Of a DNA stretch of 64,000 bases, positions 34,236-44,887 are shown piece by piece. The DNA is from Schistocephalus solidus (taxonomy: Eukaryota > Platyhelminthes > Cestoda > Diphyllobothriidea > Diphyllobothriidae), in assembly GCA_017591395.1 (NCBI GenBank), contig WEDG01004976.1, forward strand, positions 1-64,000, written 5' to 3'. Every line of letters begins with the position of its first letter. The first letter of the stretch is position 1. Position numbers and translations under genes: made by a program. The notes under the pieces were generated by a model, which saw only the letters and a program-made list of their open reading frames with translations, searched no databases and had not been told where the DNA came from.

Positions 34236-35176
34236 TACGAATCGAACGGCCCAAACCTGCTTTATTCTATATACGCTGCAAGTTAAAATTTCCATTAATA
34301 GCAAAGTGACCTCTTAGGCGATTTATTTTCATTAAAAAGGGCCAGGTCGGAGGTTGACATGCTATCATACGTTCAGCTATTTTTGACGCCTACTAATAAC
34401 GAAATATCCTAACGGTACGTTTTTAGAGAGCGGGTGTGTGTTTAGTTTCTGTTAAGTCGATGCCGATAAAACTGCACGCGCAGAGGGCAAACACCAATCA
34501 AAAAATCTCAAATTTCTGACTAAAGAAAAGGGTTTACCTTTGAATCTGAATGTGCCGCTTTTAGAAAAAATTGATGGTAGTGTCAAACGAAGTAGGGCAA
34601 CTTTGAGCAAGAACAATTCCCACGATTATACGCATTTAACACAGAGAATATATTTTTTGGTAGGTAAGCAAAACTAGCAGCTTGTTAGTGAGCTTGCGAG
34701 CAATAGATACGGCTGGCCTATAAAAAATTGCAAAAGTTGTATTCAAACACCTGGTCAAAACTGCGAATACTGACGAACACGTTCAATGCGCTTATAAAAT
34801 AGGAACATTTCAAAACTGCCTGGAGTTTTTCTAATTGAATTAACTGCAGAGACGAACCGTTTTTCGATTTTAAAATCCGCTTAGGTGAGATGGGATCTGC
34901 ATAATGCGCTTGAACGGTTGTTTAAAAAATTGTTTTGACCATCGCAGACCAGGAGCCCGCCATCCCAGAAGAGACGCCATGATGGCTTACATGTGCATAT
35001 GCGCCTAGGGAATTAGGTTTTTATGGAATTTATCACACGCATAAAATGATAATAACAAGACAGTGTTAAGGTGAATGCAGATGGGCGAAAGGAAGAATAA
35101 CTGGCTATACTGAATTCACGTCTACGCGTACCATATGCATCATAGCCTCTAACTGTAAACGTTCCGTTTCCTTTTC
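34236..35176. other. AT-rich non-coding stretch
   Basis: No gene, RNA or repeat recognised. Confidence 0.35.
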
Positions 35177-35235
35177 GTAGGTATGGCTGGCTGATGAGAG
35201 CTAATAAGCCAAAAGTAGTCAGCGCAGTCACTCCT
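35177..35235 (+). mobile_element. SINE body fragment
   Basis: Contains taggtatggctggctgatga then gagctaataagccaaaagta, the body of the tRNA-derived SINE family. The tRNA-like head is missing. Confidence 0.6.
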
Positions 35236-37680
35236 CTATTCACCGATAAACCCCTCGTTTTGTATCCACTACAAAATGAAAATAGCTGTCATTTCGTGCA
35301 AAGTTTAGCAAGCACAGGTATCATACTCCCCTTGAATAAACTGAGTCCGTGCTTTGCTTTCAGTTCTGAGCTTTAAGTTTAACCCAACTCATTTTCATGC
35401 CGACATTTGTGTTCAATCTTTTTTGTTTACTTGGTGAATATGAACATAATACCATTGCATGAAAGCTAACATTGAAGAATAAGCAACTTCCAGGTTTGCA
35501 GGTCACATTTATTCGACCAGTAAGACTGGAATTAATTGCTGCATTTTAAATGCAATTTGAAATGTGAGTTTCAAATTGTTCGAAGTAAGCGCAAGACAAT
35601 GGGCGAAGGCATGATCAACTTTCCTGACCAGCATAGGGAAATCTGTGTTTTAGGTATGCATTGAAGTGCCGTTTTCTGAAATCGTACGGCAAATGCGTTA
35701 GGGCTGAAATGCTACTAAAAATCAAATGAAGAATGCGGGGGCATTGACTATGATGTGTCGCATATGAAGACGGAATAAAAATGTGCGATAGGATGTTTTA
35801 TCAGAGACTTTTCACCATCTGAAAATTTCCTACACATATTCGATTATAAAGACAAATTTAAATGCAATATAAACCAATACTTACACTAAACCTTATATAA
35901 ACCACTACTCTAAGCTGAACTCGCCCCCCACCTCATTTCTTAATCCTTAGCATAATACGGGGTCATAACCAGTAATTGGCCTTGGCCAAGCCCAACCATA
36001 GACCGTGTTCTACTCTCAAATGTAACCACAACGCTACCTCGAACGCTAATCATAATGGAGGAAAAGATATAACAATAACGATGTTCTTACACAAATCGGT
36101 CTATGCTCATTCAGTGTTGGCTCTGTCTGCAAAATTCAATTCCCATTTTAGACTTTTTTTCTGTCACACAGTTCCTTGTTAATGTTTTCCTACAGTTGGT
36201 TTACCGTTGTCGCTCTCCTTAAACTCATTTATCAGATCCAAGCTGAAATTTAGTCAATGGGCATGCTGGTTCCAAACGAAACAAATCATTAAGGAAACAG
36301 ACCATCCAAAACGTTAATAAAAGCTGGCAAAGCTGGAATGATGATTTCCGAAGTTCTGGTTTTCCCCCAAAGAACAGTATCAACATCTAATACAGCGGAG
36401 CAAACTACTCGAGAGTTATAGCTTTAAAAACTAACGTTTTTAAATTTGATTTGTTTATAAAGTATGACGCAAAACAGCTGTATAAAAATATCCCAGACTG
36501 CCTTCTGTTAACCTGCCTAAGTCCTCGCAAACACGGCCGATTGGACCGTCCAAGGGGTACCTTTCCGTCATTGGATTACTAACATAGAGGTTCCTTAAAT
36601 AAAACGGATTACCGGGGGTCCCCCAATAGCAAGCAAAACCGATTCTATATAAGAGCCTCGTTCTTCATTCGTCACTGGACTGTGATTGGTTGATGAATCT
36701 CCAATTGATTAGGAGATAAGAAGATAAGAATTACAAATTGGAATGGATAATAATTGTGGTTATTCCATTGAGCCCTTGAGAAAAAGATTCATACGCAATG
36801 TTTTACGTCTTGCCTTTGCCCGTTGCGGAATATATCGAAAGATAGGCATCTACTCGATGCCGACTCGAAATAGTTTCCTAACAGAGAAACTTCGCCGTTA
36901 GTGCGAAAGCAGCCTCAAAAGCACATATGCGAAACAATATAAAGTGTAGATACAGTAAATGAAGAAATTTAAAAACTATTAAAACTCGTCGGAAAGTCAG
37001 GGTAAAAATAACGAAGCAGCTCACAACCCACAGACACTTACATGCAGATGAAGTAAATGGAGTTTAGCGTCAACAGTATTATCCATGAGGCGGTTGCAGG
37101 TAATATTTCTACAATTTGACTCCAACTCATATCTATTTAAGTCACATCGTCAAATTTAGAGCTCTGCAAAACGGCAAAAAGTGATGCCGACTCGCATCAA
37201 GAAAAACCTAAGCATATCCCAGGCACTTCATATTTCCCGCAAGTTAAATAAAAATATTAAAACTGATGTACTACTCTGCTAAAGGTAACTCGGTCTAACT
37301 CAGTTTTCTGCGCCATTTTCATAAGCAACGATGGACAGTTGCCTGATGGATGTTCAGTCACTATTTAGCGAATCAGGTACATGGGCATTGAGGGCATGTC
37401 AGTGTAATTTACACGGAAACTGCAGTGTCCGAATCTGAGCAAAATCATTTAACTTATAAGGGAATTGACGTCTCTCGAATACATTGCAACTCTCCTTTTC
37501 TAACCTGCTGTAGCAAAATACAAGTGCTATATCAATAGAGGGCCAACGCTTACGGAAATAAACGTCTGCGATGAAGGTTTTCCACTTAAATTTTTGTAAC
37601 GTAGAAATTCTGCTTTTCCTCTCTGAACTATCCCAACACAAATAAAGTCTGCGTATGCTGTAAAAATTTAACATGTTAAC
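35236..37680. other. AT-rich non-coding stretch
   Basis: A C-rich, A-rich patch at about 35880-36060 (aaaccttatataaaccacta and similar) loosely resembles the degenerate ccctaa-type repeats at 22700-23130. The minus-strand open frame at 37399-37692 is unrecognised. No domain-bearing ORF. Confidence 0.35.
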
Positions 37681-37791
37681 GAATGAACTCAAAGGTTCAC
37701 ATGCATTTCGTAATCAGTAAACTGAACAGCACTGCAGTAAGACCCAAACCTATCGAGTCAATTTTATCATATATATGCCCTCATATCATTT

Positions 37792-39814
37792 ATGTATTGT
37801 GTTCTTTGTCCATGGAAAGAAACCATGAAGCGAAAATATTACGGAATCAAGAGGAGCACCGTGCATATGCGGGTATTGCGTGCAATGCAGGCGTATTATG
37901 CCGCAACCAAAGTAGCAGACTGTCCTTCGCCGTCGTCGTCGTCGTCGAATTTAAACCCCTCACCGGAGCCACAAATGCCTGAAATATTTCCTGAGGTTTC
38001 AAATGGTAGGTTTTTTAGGCAATATTATTTTGAGTTGGAATGCAGAATCAATAGGGGTAACGGAACAGACAAGCAAGTTACAAGGCAAAAGTTTTGTAGC
38101 TGATTTGCAGGACGTCTGCCTGAAAACCAACATGCCACTAGCGACGGTTAAAGCTCTGTTGGACATGCTCCGTCCTTACCATCCAGAGGTTCCGAAGGAC
38201 CCATCAACTTTATTGCGTTCTCCACGCACTTGCATTAATAAGGACCTGAAGAACGGCAGCTATGTCCACATGGGCCTTGGACGCGGTTTACTGGATGAGC
38301 TAAACCACCGGCGTGCAACTGAAATTCCTGAGATGGGCATCCAATTGCACATCGATGGGATGTTGTTGTTTAAAGGATCAGGCCAATGCCTATGGCCTAT
38401 TATTCGCTCGGGTAAACTACCCGGTAGTTGGACGGCCGTTTGTAGTAGGCGTGTTCTCTGGATTCGGCAAGGCGGAGCCAGTAGATGATTTTCTGAGCGA
38501 TTGCATTGCTGAATTGAAAGAAATTTTGGCAGTTGGCCTATTGGTTCAACAAACTGGGGAAGTAATTAAAGTTAAGTTATCCAATGTGATATGCGACTCA
38601 CCAGCTCGCTCATATGTCCGTCAGGTGAAAGCCCACAATGGACACTATGGATGCGACAGGTAAGTCGTTTGGTGAAGGTAATGGGAAACACTCTAGGTGC
38701 TGTCATGTTGGAATTTCAATTGCTAACCGCATGAATTTCCCCGTTTATAGCGGGCGTCTTCGCGACGACTGTTCTTTTCGTTCACGAAAGCAGGTACTCC
38801 ACCACAGAGGCATATCGCCTTTCGAGGAGTTACCTATCGATATGGTTAGTAGCTTCCCAATGGACTACATGCACCTGGTGTGCTTGGGTGTAATGCGGAA
38901 GTTACTTAATCAGTGGAGATTGTGTGCGAAGAGGTTTTCTTCAGAACTAAATGACCTCATAAAAAAAATGCAGCCGTTGCTTGCCGATGGAGTTTTTCCC
39001 GCAAGTGTAGAACATTAGATGTTCTCGAGTATTGGAAGGCTGCTGAATTTCGTCAAATTTTTGCTGTACATCGGCCCTGTTGTTTTTAAAACCATATCTT
39101 GACAATGACCGTTATATGCATTTTTTGCAGTTTTCTATTGCAGTATATATTTTTTGCCATCCAATTTTTCATAAGACCTGGTTTGATTTTGCCCGCATTT
39201 TGTATAGCAACTTTGTTTCCGATTTCGCTATATTGTACAGTGATGCGGAGATTGTATATAATATTCATTGTTTACTTCATCTACATGACGATGTGAGCCG
39301 GTTTGGAGTGTTGGATAATTTTTCTGCCTTTCCTTTTGAATCCTTTTTACAAATCATTCGTAATTCGATTAAGGGGTCAACAAACGTAGCTGCACAGGTG
39401 TACAGGCGATTTTCAGAAAGACGTATGCCTGAGTTGTCATCATGCCCCATGCTGTTGGACGACGATGAGGGTGTACCGCGATATTTACAGCTACCTCGCA
39501 GCTCACCTGCCATCTTCCACAACGGCTACGTGCTGTCGACGGACGTTCCAGACAACGTGGTACTGATCGGTGGCAGACCGTGCGTTCTGACATCGATTAA
39601 CACTAACGGAATACAGTACCGTCCGTTTGTTGACTGCTGTGACTTTTTTACAACATCTATTTCTTCTTCCAGCCTTTTCATGTTTAAAGCCTCAACTTTG
39701 GCAACTAGTCCTTTGAATGCAACCCTATCGGATATTATATGTAAATATGTTGCTTTTAACATTGATGATCACTTTATTTTCATTCCCTTGTTGCACACTT
39801 TCCAAAAACAATGA
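37792..39814 (+). pseudogene. EnSpm/CACTA-like DDE transposase, frameshifted
   Basis: A DNA-transposon transposase broken into five overlapping frames. In order: MKRKYYGIKRSTVHMRVLRA start (37792); IQLHIDGMLLFKGSGQCLWP (about 38335-38400), where IDG is the likely first catalytic Asp; RPFVVGVFSGFGKAEPVDDF; ICDSPARSYVRQVKAHNGHY with GCDR (38588-38660), the second Asp and a zinc-type Cys; SPFEELPIDMVSSFPMDYMH then LVCLGVMRKLL (38815-38915); NIHCLLHLHDDVSRFG and LDNFSAFPFESFLQ (39262-39360). The ordered motifs match animal transposases of the EnSpm/CACTA-like group, where DG.PL.KSS..WP, FPLDYMH.VCLGVMR and FPFE are typical (family knowledge). Frames change near 38.05, 38.42, 38.65 and 39.05 kb; some changes could be introns, but at least one looks like a true frameshift. 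Confidence 0.7.
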
Positions 39815-40358
39815 CTATTTTCAAACTCTTTTTTTTCTTGTATTTTTAAAGGTTTTCCATATGCACTTTTGAATAAGATTTTAATGCATTATGATTTGCT
39901 TTTTACTCATGTATGATGTTTGTAGATGTACTGCGTCGTGGAATTTATCAATGATAAAAGCGTGGCCGCTTTGGCCAAAGCTTGGTTCGTCAATCCACAC
40001 TGCGTTATGTGGCCTAAACACTCAAAGCAGCGTGAATATTTGTTGCAGAATAACATGCAGCCACCTGCCAACACAAAGGTGTACGGAGTTAGGGTCCTTA
40101 AAAGAAAATTTGACCCTTGAAAAGGCAAAAAAATTGGAAAAAAAGCTGAAGAGACAGATAATCTCTCTAGCTCCGATTCACCAGCTCTAGGCAGGGGCCT
40201 CAGAAGGAAGTAAGTTTTAAATGCTATTCATTTGTCCATATATATATCAACGACAACTCAATTCGTCCTCGGAGATGAGGACAATCTCATTCGCTGCCCA
40301 ATGGCACCAGAACGGAGGCTAGCTGGCTGGCCGACGGCACCACCTATATTGCAGTAAG

Positions 40359-40440
40359 AACCTCGTAGCTCAGTTGGCTAGAGCGTTGGCTGTACTAAAG
40401 CCTTCCCCTTGCTGGCGTGGGTTCGAATCCCACCGAGGCC
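40359..40440 (+). tRNA. tRNA-like gene, copy 1 (array edge)
   Basis: All copies share the following fold. The acceptor ggcctcg pairs with cgaggcc (here the first two bases are aa, so two pairs are lost). The D arm gctc...gagc contains a perfect box A (tagctcagttgg). The anticodon arm is ggct/agcc, four pairs, with loop gtactaa. The variable region is about 14 bases, and the T arm gtggg-ttcgaat-cccac contains a perfect box B (ggttcgaatcc). With U33 and A37 in place the anticodon would read ACT, a Ser (AGY) type. The long variable arm also fits Ser, but the D arm is of the short-variable-arm class, and A34 in this box is very unusual. A T-run follows at 40446. Isotype is uncertain; a tRNA-derived Pol III RNA is equally possible. 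Confidence 0.6.
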
Positions 40441-40663
40441 GCCGAGTTTTTCACAAGTGGGTCAAATGAATTATTCAAAATCTGCCAAAATCCTCTACTA
40501 ATTACTTGTGCCTGGTAGTCATCTGGTGGATTCTAGATTGATTGCTTAGGAAATCCTGCTTGGGCAGTCAGCTTGCTGTATCAGAATTGGTGGATTCCAT
40601 ACGTTGCAGTAGGCTGGGCGGGTAACTTGACCCAAGTGTGATTAAACTCACGGCTCCCCGTGG

Positions 40664-40745
40664 GGCCTCGTAGCTCAGTTGGCTAGAGCGTTGGCTGTAC
40701 TAAAGCCTTCCCCTTGCTGGCGTGGGTTCGAATCCCACCGAGGCC
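40664..40745 (+). tRNA. tRNA-like gene, copy 2
   Basis: Complete 82-base copy with seven perfect acceptor pairs, intact boxes A and B, and a seven-T terminator just downstream (ccgagttttttt). Same odd anticodon arm (loop gtactaa, putative ACT). Confidence 0.65.
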
Positions 40746-40972
40746 GCCGAGTTTTTTTCACAAGTGGGTCAAATGAATTATTCAAAAATCTGCCAAAAAT
40801 CCTCTACTAATTACTTGTGCCTGGTAGTCATCTGGTGGATTCTAGATTGATTGCTTAGGAAATCCTGCTTGGGCAGTCAGCTTGCTGTATCAGAATTGGT
40901 GGATTCCATACGTTGCAGTAGGCTGGGCGGGTAACTTGACCCAAGTGTGATTAAACTCACGGCTCCCCGTGG

Positions 40973-41054
40973 GGCCTCGTAGCTCAGTTGGCTAGAGCGT
41001 TGGCTGTACTAAAGCCTTCCCCTTGCTGGCGTGGGTTCGAATCCCACCGAGGCC
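40973..41054 (+). tRNA. tRNA-like gene, copy 3
   Basis: Complete copy. It differs only just after the gene (accgag in place of gccgag), so the discriminator base is a instead of g. T-run downstream. Confidence 0.65.
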
Positions 41055-41280
41055 ACCGAGTTTTTCACAAGTGGGTCAAATGAATTATTCAAAAATCTGC
41101 CAAAAATCCTCTACTAATTACTTGTGCCTGGTAGTCATCTGGTGGATTCTAGATTGATTGCTTAGGAAATCCTGCTTGGGCAGTCAGCTTGCTGTATCAG
41201 AATTGGTGGATTCCATACGTTGCAGTAGGCTGGGCGGGTAACTTGACCCAAGTGTGATTAAACTCACGGCTCCCCGGTGG

Positions 41281-41362
41281 GGCCTCGTAGCTCAGTTGGC
41301 TAGAGCGTTGGCTGTACTAAAGCCTTCCCCTTGCTGGCGTGGGTTCGTTTCCCACTGAGGCC
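41281..41362 (+). tRNA. tRNA-like gene, copy 4, damaged box B
   Basis: The T loop has changed from ttcgaat to ttcgttt and one acceptor base differs (ctgaggcc). The downstream T-run is only four (gagttttccc). Box B and termination are both weakened, so this copy is the likeliest pseudogene of the array. Confidence 0.5.
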
Positions 41363-41587
41363 GCCGAGTTTTCCCAAGTGGGTCAAATGAATTATTCAAA
41401 AATCTGCCAAAAATCCTCTACTAATTACTTGTGCCTGGTAGTCATCTGGTGGATTCTAGATTGATTGCTTAGGAAATCCTGCTTGGGCAGTCAGCTTGCT
41501 GTATCAGAATTGGTGGATTCCATACGTTGCAGTAGGCTGGGCGGGTAACTTGACCCAAGTGTGATTAAACTCACGGCTCCCCGGTGG

Positions 41588-41669
41588 GGCCTCGTAGCTC
41601 AGTTGGCTAGAGCGTTGGCTGTACTAAAGCCTTCCCCTTGCTGGCGTGGGTTCGAATCCCACCGAGGCC
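41588..41669 (+). tRNA. tRNA-like gene, copy 5
   Basis: Complete copy with intact boxes and acceptor, followed by a seven-T run. Its spacer has ggttaaatg where the others have ggtcaaatg. Confidence 0.65.
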
Positions 41670-41896
41670 GCCGAGTTTTTTTCACAAGTGGGTTAAATGA
41701 ATTATTCAAAAATCTGCCAAAAATCCTCTACTAATTACTTGTGCCTGGTAGTCATCTGGTGGATTCTAGATTGATTGCTTAGGAAATCCTGCTTGGGCAG
41801 TCAGCTTGCTGTATCAGAATTGGTGGATTCCATACGTTGCAGTAGGCTGGGCGGGTAACTTGACCCAAGTGTGATTAAACTCACGGCTCCCGGTGG

Positions 41897-41979
41897 GGCC
41901 TCGTAGCTCAGTTGGCTAGAGCGTTGGCTGTACTAAAAGCCTTCCCCTTGCTGGCGTGGGTTCGAATCCCACCGAGGCC
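41897..41979 (+). tRNA. tRNA-like gene, copy 6, one-base insertion
   Basis: Complete copy, but the anticodon loop has an extra a (tactaaaagcc), giving an eight-base loop. Boxes A and B and the T-run are intact, so it should be transcribed even if it cannot decode. Confidence 0.55.
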
Positions 41980-42206
41980 GCCGAGTTTTTTTCACAAGTG
42001 GGTCAAATGAATTATTCAAAAATCTGCCAAAAATCCTCTACTAATTACTTGTGCCTGGTAGTCCTCTGGTGGATTCTAGATTGATTGCTTAGGAAATCCT
42101 GCTTGGGCAGTCAGCTTGCTGTATCAGAATTGGTGGATTCAATACGTTGCAGTAGGCTGGGCGGGTAACTTGACCCAAGTGTGATTAAACTCACGGCTCC
42201 CGGTGG

Positions 42207-42288
42207 GGCCTCGTAGCTCAGTTGGCTAGAGCGTTGGCTGTACTAAAGCCTTCCCCTTGCTGGCGTGGGTTCGAATCCCACCGAGGCC
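42207..42288 (+). tRNA. tRNA-like gene, copy 7 (last)
   Basis: Complete copy with intact boxes and a five-T run. The array ends about 30 bases downstream, where the sequence switches from the spacer (caaatgaatt) to unique DNA (caaatgaatataatttt). Confidence 0.65.
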
Positions 42289-43340
42289 GCCGAGTTTTTC
42301 ACAAGTGGGTCAAATGAATATAATTTTAGACCTAGGAATGATGAAAACGTACCGGGGCCATCCATGCCTTGCAGTCAATCTACTCCCACACAACCTCCCC
42401 AACCGTCCACTTATCAGTAAGCATTTGTTACTAATGTTTACCTCAGAAGGATATCTGACCAACTCGTAGCTGTATTTTCAACGTTGAAAAAAACGAACAA
42501 CAAAAAAAGAATTTGATTCTCTACGGTAATACTTTTTTCGAAACGTTGTAATCAATCAACTAGGAAAAAGAGTTGATTATATTACGGAGCATATTGTTCG
42601 CAATATGAAGCAACAAAATGCTCTTTTGAAAGAAATACTAACGGAAGTCCGGGCGACGGCTGTGCCCACCACGACGAGCCAGTGCACTTGTCGTCTACCC
42701 CTATGCACCGAGGACAAATACAATGAGTTCATTGGAGGAATAAGTAGAACACCCGACTATGCCAATGAGGCGGTTTGGATATAATTTTTTCGAAAAGTCA
42801 ATTGTGATTTTTAGATAGAAAGGCTCTCTGTTGTCGGCGGAAGAAATGAAAAGGAATTCATCCGCAATCTATTAACATGTACCATTGGACCACCACTGTG
42901 CATGAAGTTCTGCTCGGGTGGATCCAGTGAAAAGCGGTTATTTATTGGCTGCCCCCTATATACATTGTTTACTGGTAGGTCATAACGTTTTCTAAGGTTT
43001 GCAGAGGCCCTAAAGCGACATACCACCTTCAATAACTGTTCTGCCGAAGTTATTCGCAGAACAGCAATTGACTGGTTCCATGGCGCCAGAGACAGGTACG
43101 GTGGGAGAGCGAAACGCCGGGAGGCAAATGAGAAGGTAAAACTACTCCGATGACATGGTATTTATCTCAGCGTATTTACACTTTACGTATTTAAGGTTTA
43201 TACGTTATTAATTAAGCGATATTTTTGTTAATCCGGACTTTATGATTAATAACCTTTCAGAATGTTAACCAAGGTGACCATCATATTTTTTATTTTAGGA
43301 AACACCATCGGATAAGGGCAGCCGTGTGGACCCACGATGA

Positions 43341-44229
43341 CTAAATTTACCCAATGCCGGTACATATGTTATTTAATTATTTTTTATAATAAAATACTTT
43401 GCTAATTTCATCTCCACATATCCTATTTCATGAGTGAGTGGGTACTTCGCAGGAATGGCTTGAATGGATCCAAAAGGAAGCCATATTAACTGTGTAAAAT
43501 TGGGCCGTTAATAGAAAAATAATTAGGGGTATAACAGTAGTGGCCGATTATGATGGGGAAGGCTATGTGCGGTGGGCGGTCGGTATAAAGGTAAAGGGGC
43601 TGCTAATGCGAGAAAATAGTGGGGTCCCGCTGCGCAAATTTTTCCAGTGAGGGGGCCAGAGGGGGCCACCCCGTCCAATTTGCCCCGCCTGGCCCCGCCA
43701 GTTAGCCCCCTGGGCCAGAGGGGGCTAGGCGGGGCTGGTGCTGGTAGGGTATTTATGTGAGAAAGTAACTATTTGGTATGCAATAGTTTTAAAGGCTTTT
43801 TGTTAACGAGCGCCTACATTACTGTTTTCATGTATGTTATTCTACATAAAAAGTATTTCGCGTGCAATCAAGCAGCGTTATAACTGTTTTAATTGACACC
43901 ATGGCTGCTAAGTTAACATGGTCACCATTGGTTTATTAGTTTTTATGTAGATAAGGGTATCCGAAAAATTTTCAGCATTAAGGAACCTCCACTAGTTTTC
44001 TATGATAGCATCCGACACGTATTGCTTCGCAAGACCTGGCAGTGGCGTATCCTTCAACATGGACGCGTCGTTTGGCCAAGCATCCAAAATGCACGTGTAG
44101 ACGCTTCTTTCTCTTTATTCGTTTTTATTCCTTATGGCATCGATTTTTTAGCGCCAGAAGAGTCTTTTAAGCTGTCAGTTACCGTAGTACCTTAAGATGT
44201 ATCAAACCGAAGCACATATGCGTTAAAAA
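43341..44229. other. Transposon 3' region with a GC-rich foldback
   Basis: AT-rich non-coding sequence after the DUF4806-like ORF, with the poly(A) signal at 43388-43393 and a strong GC hairpin at 43692-43735. No ORF. Confidence 0.4.
43692..43735. repeat. GC-rich hairpin
   Basis: The left arm gccccgcc (43692-43699) and tagccccct (43703-43711) pair perfectly with agggggcta (43719-43727) and ggcggggc (43728-43735). That is 17 pairs with a three-base bulge and a seven-base loop. Flanking bases (ggggccagagggggccaccc) add more G-rich and C-rich complementarity. It stands out against the AT-rich surroundings. Confidence 0.85.
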
Positions 44230-44735
44230 CCGAAACTGAAGAGCGGCTTACTAACGAAGCCCCAATGTTTTACGGGCGCTTTTCCGAAAGTTGCCTGTCT
44301 GAGTTTTCAAAATGCCCAGTATTTTGGAGTACGATGAGGGAGAAGCACGGTGTTTTAAACTGCTCCAGTGATTAATGGCTCATTTCACATGGGGCATGTT
44401 TTTTCAACTCAGTCGCCTGATAATATCGTACTTATTGAACATAAACCGTGTTTACTGACATCCGTGTCGGTTACCGCCATACTATACCACCCTTATGGTG
44501 ACTGCGAGGATATGTATCAACGTCACTTCACTCTTCTTTAATGTGTAGTTTTAAAGCCTCCGTTTTCGAAGACGTTTCATTAGCTGGTACACTCTGCGAT
44601 ATCATTCGTAAAAACGTTGCGTTTAACATCGATGGAAATTTTTTCTTATTCCTCTACTCCACACTGACAATTCATACTGATCCTTTTGTGACAACGTCAA
44701 TTTCACGAAACTCAAACTCGTGATACTATCAACTT
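44230..44735 (+). pseudogene. Second, decayed transposase C-terminal fragment
   Basis: Repeats the end of the 37792-39814 transposase. FYGRFSESCLSEFSKCP matches the YRRFSERRMPELSSCP region, and CSFKASVFEDVSLAGTLCDI then IRKNVAFNIDGNFFLF matches FMFKASTLATSPL..LSDIICKYVAFNIDDHF. Several stops lie between. It shows that at least two copies of this transposon family inserted here, or that one was duplicated. Confidence 0.7.
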
Positions 44736-44887
44736 AGATGGCCAATTTTGCCATAGATAGATTCTTTTTATATGTGCTAATGATATAAATATGGTGGTAG
44801 TTGCTGCCACCTGGCGTTAAAATATCGGCAACATAATGGGGCCGAAGAAATAGTGGGCTATGCTACTAGAGAAGATCAGCCACCAGC

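Larger units (their letters stand above)
40359..42317 (+). repeat. Tandem array of seven tRNA-like units, 305-310 bp period
   Basis: Units start at 40359, 40664, 40973, 41281, 41588, 41897 and 42207. Each has an 82-83 base tRNA-like gene, a T-run (Pol III stop) within about 10 bases, and a spacer of about 225 bases with no ORF. Spacers are almost identical: differences are single bases and one- or two-base changes in T-runs or in the ccccgtgggg motif, which points to recent duplication or concerted evolution. The first unit lacks the gg start and the last is cut off 30 bases after its T-run. No copies of the spacer were seen elsewhere in the window. Confidence 0.95.
39926..43340 (+). pseudogene. 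DUF4806-like transposon ORF2, four exons, two stops
   Basis: A second spliced ORF just downstream of the transposase. Exon 1 (39926-40207) reads MYCVVEFINDKSVAALAKAW and VMWPKHSKQREYLL, and ends before GTAAGT. Exon 2 (42564-42772) has a coiled-coil-like HIVRNMKQQNALLKEIL. Exon 3 (42815-43135) has LSVVGGRNEKEFIRNLL, then FAEALKRH and CSAEVIRRTAIDWF, ending before GTAAAA. Exon 4 (43299-43340) ends in TGA. An AATAAA follows at 43388-43393. The pattern (VVEF start, coiled coil, EKEF..L box, Lys/Arg-rich end) resembles DUF4806 proteins that accompany such transposases. A TGA at 40118-40120 and a TAA at 42983-42985 break the frame, and the phase of exon 1 does not match exon 2, so it is probably inactive. 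The first intron holds the tRNA-like array. Confidence 0.55.

Noticed and set aside
40359..42317. CRISPR array
   Set aside because: The 305-310 bp period with near-identical spacers and Pol III boxes is a tandem gene array in a eukaryote, not short repeats with unique spacers.
42257..42469. Plus-strand 70-codon frame starting inside the last tRNA-like copy
   Set aside because: It begins within the Pol III gene and runs into unique AT-rich DNA. No motif.
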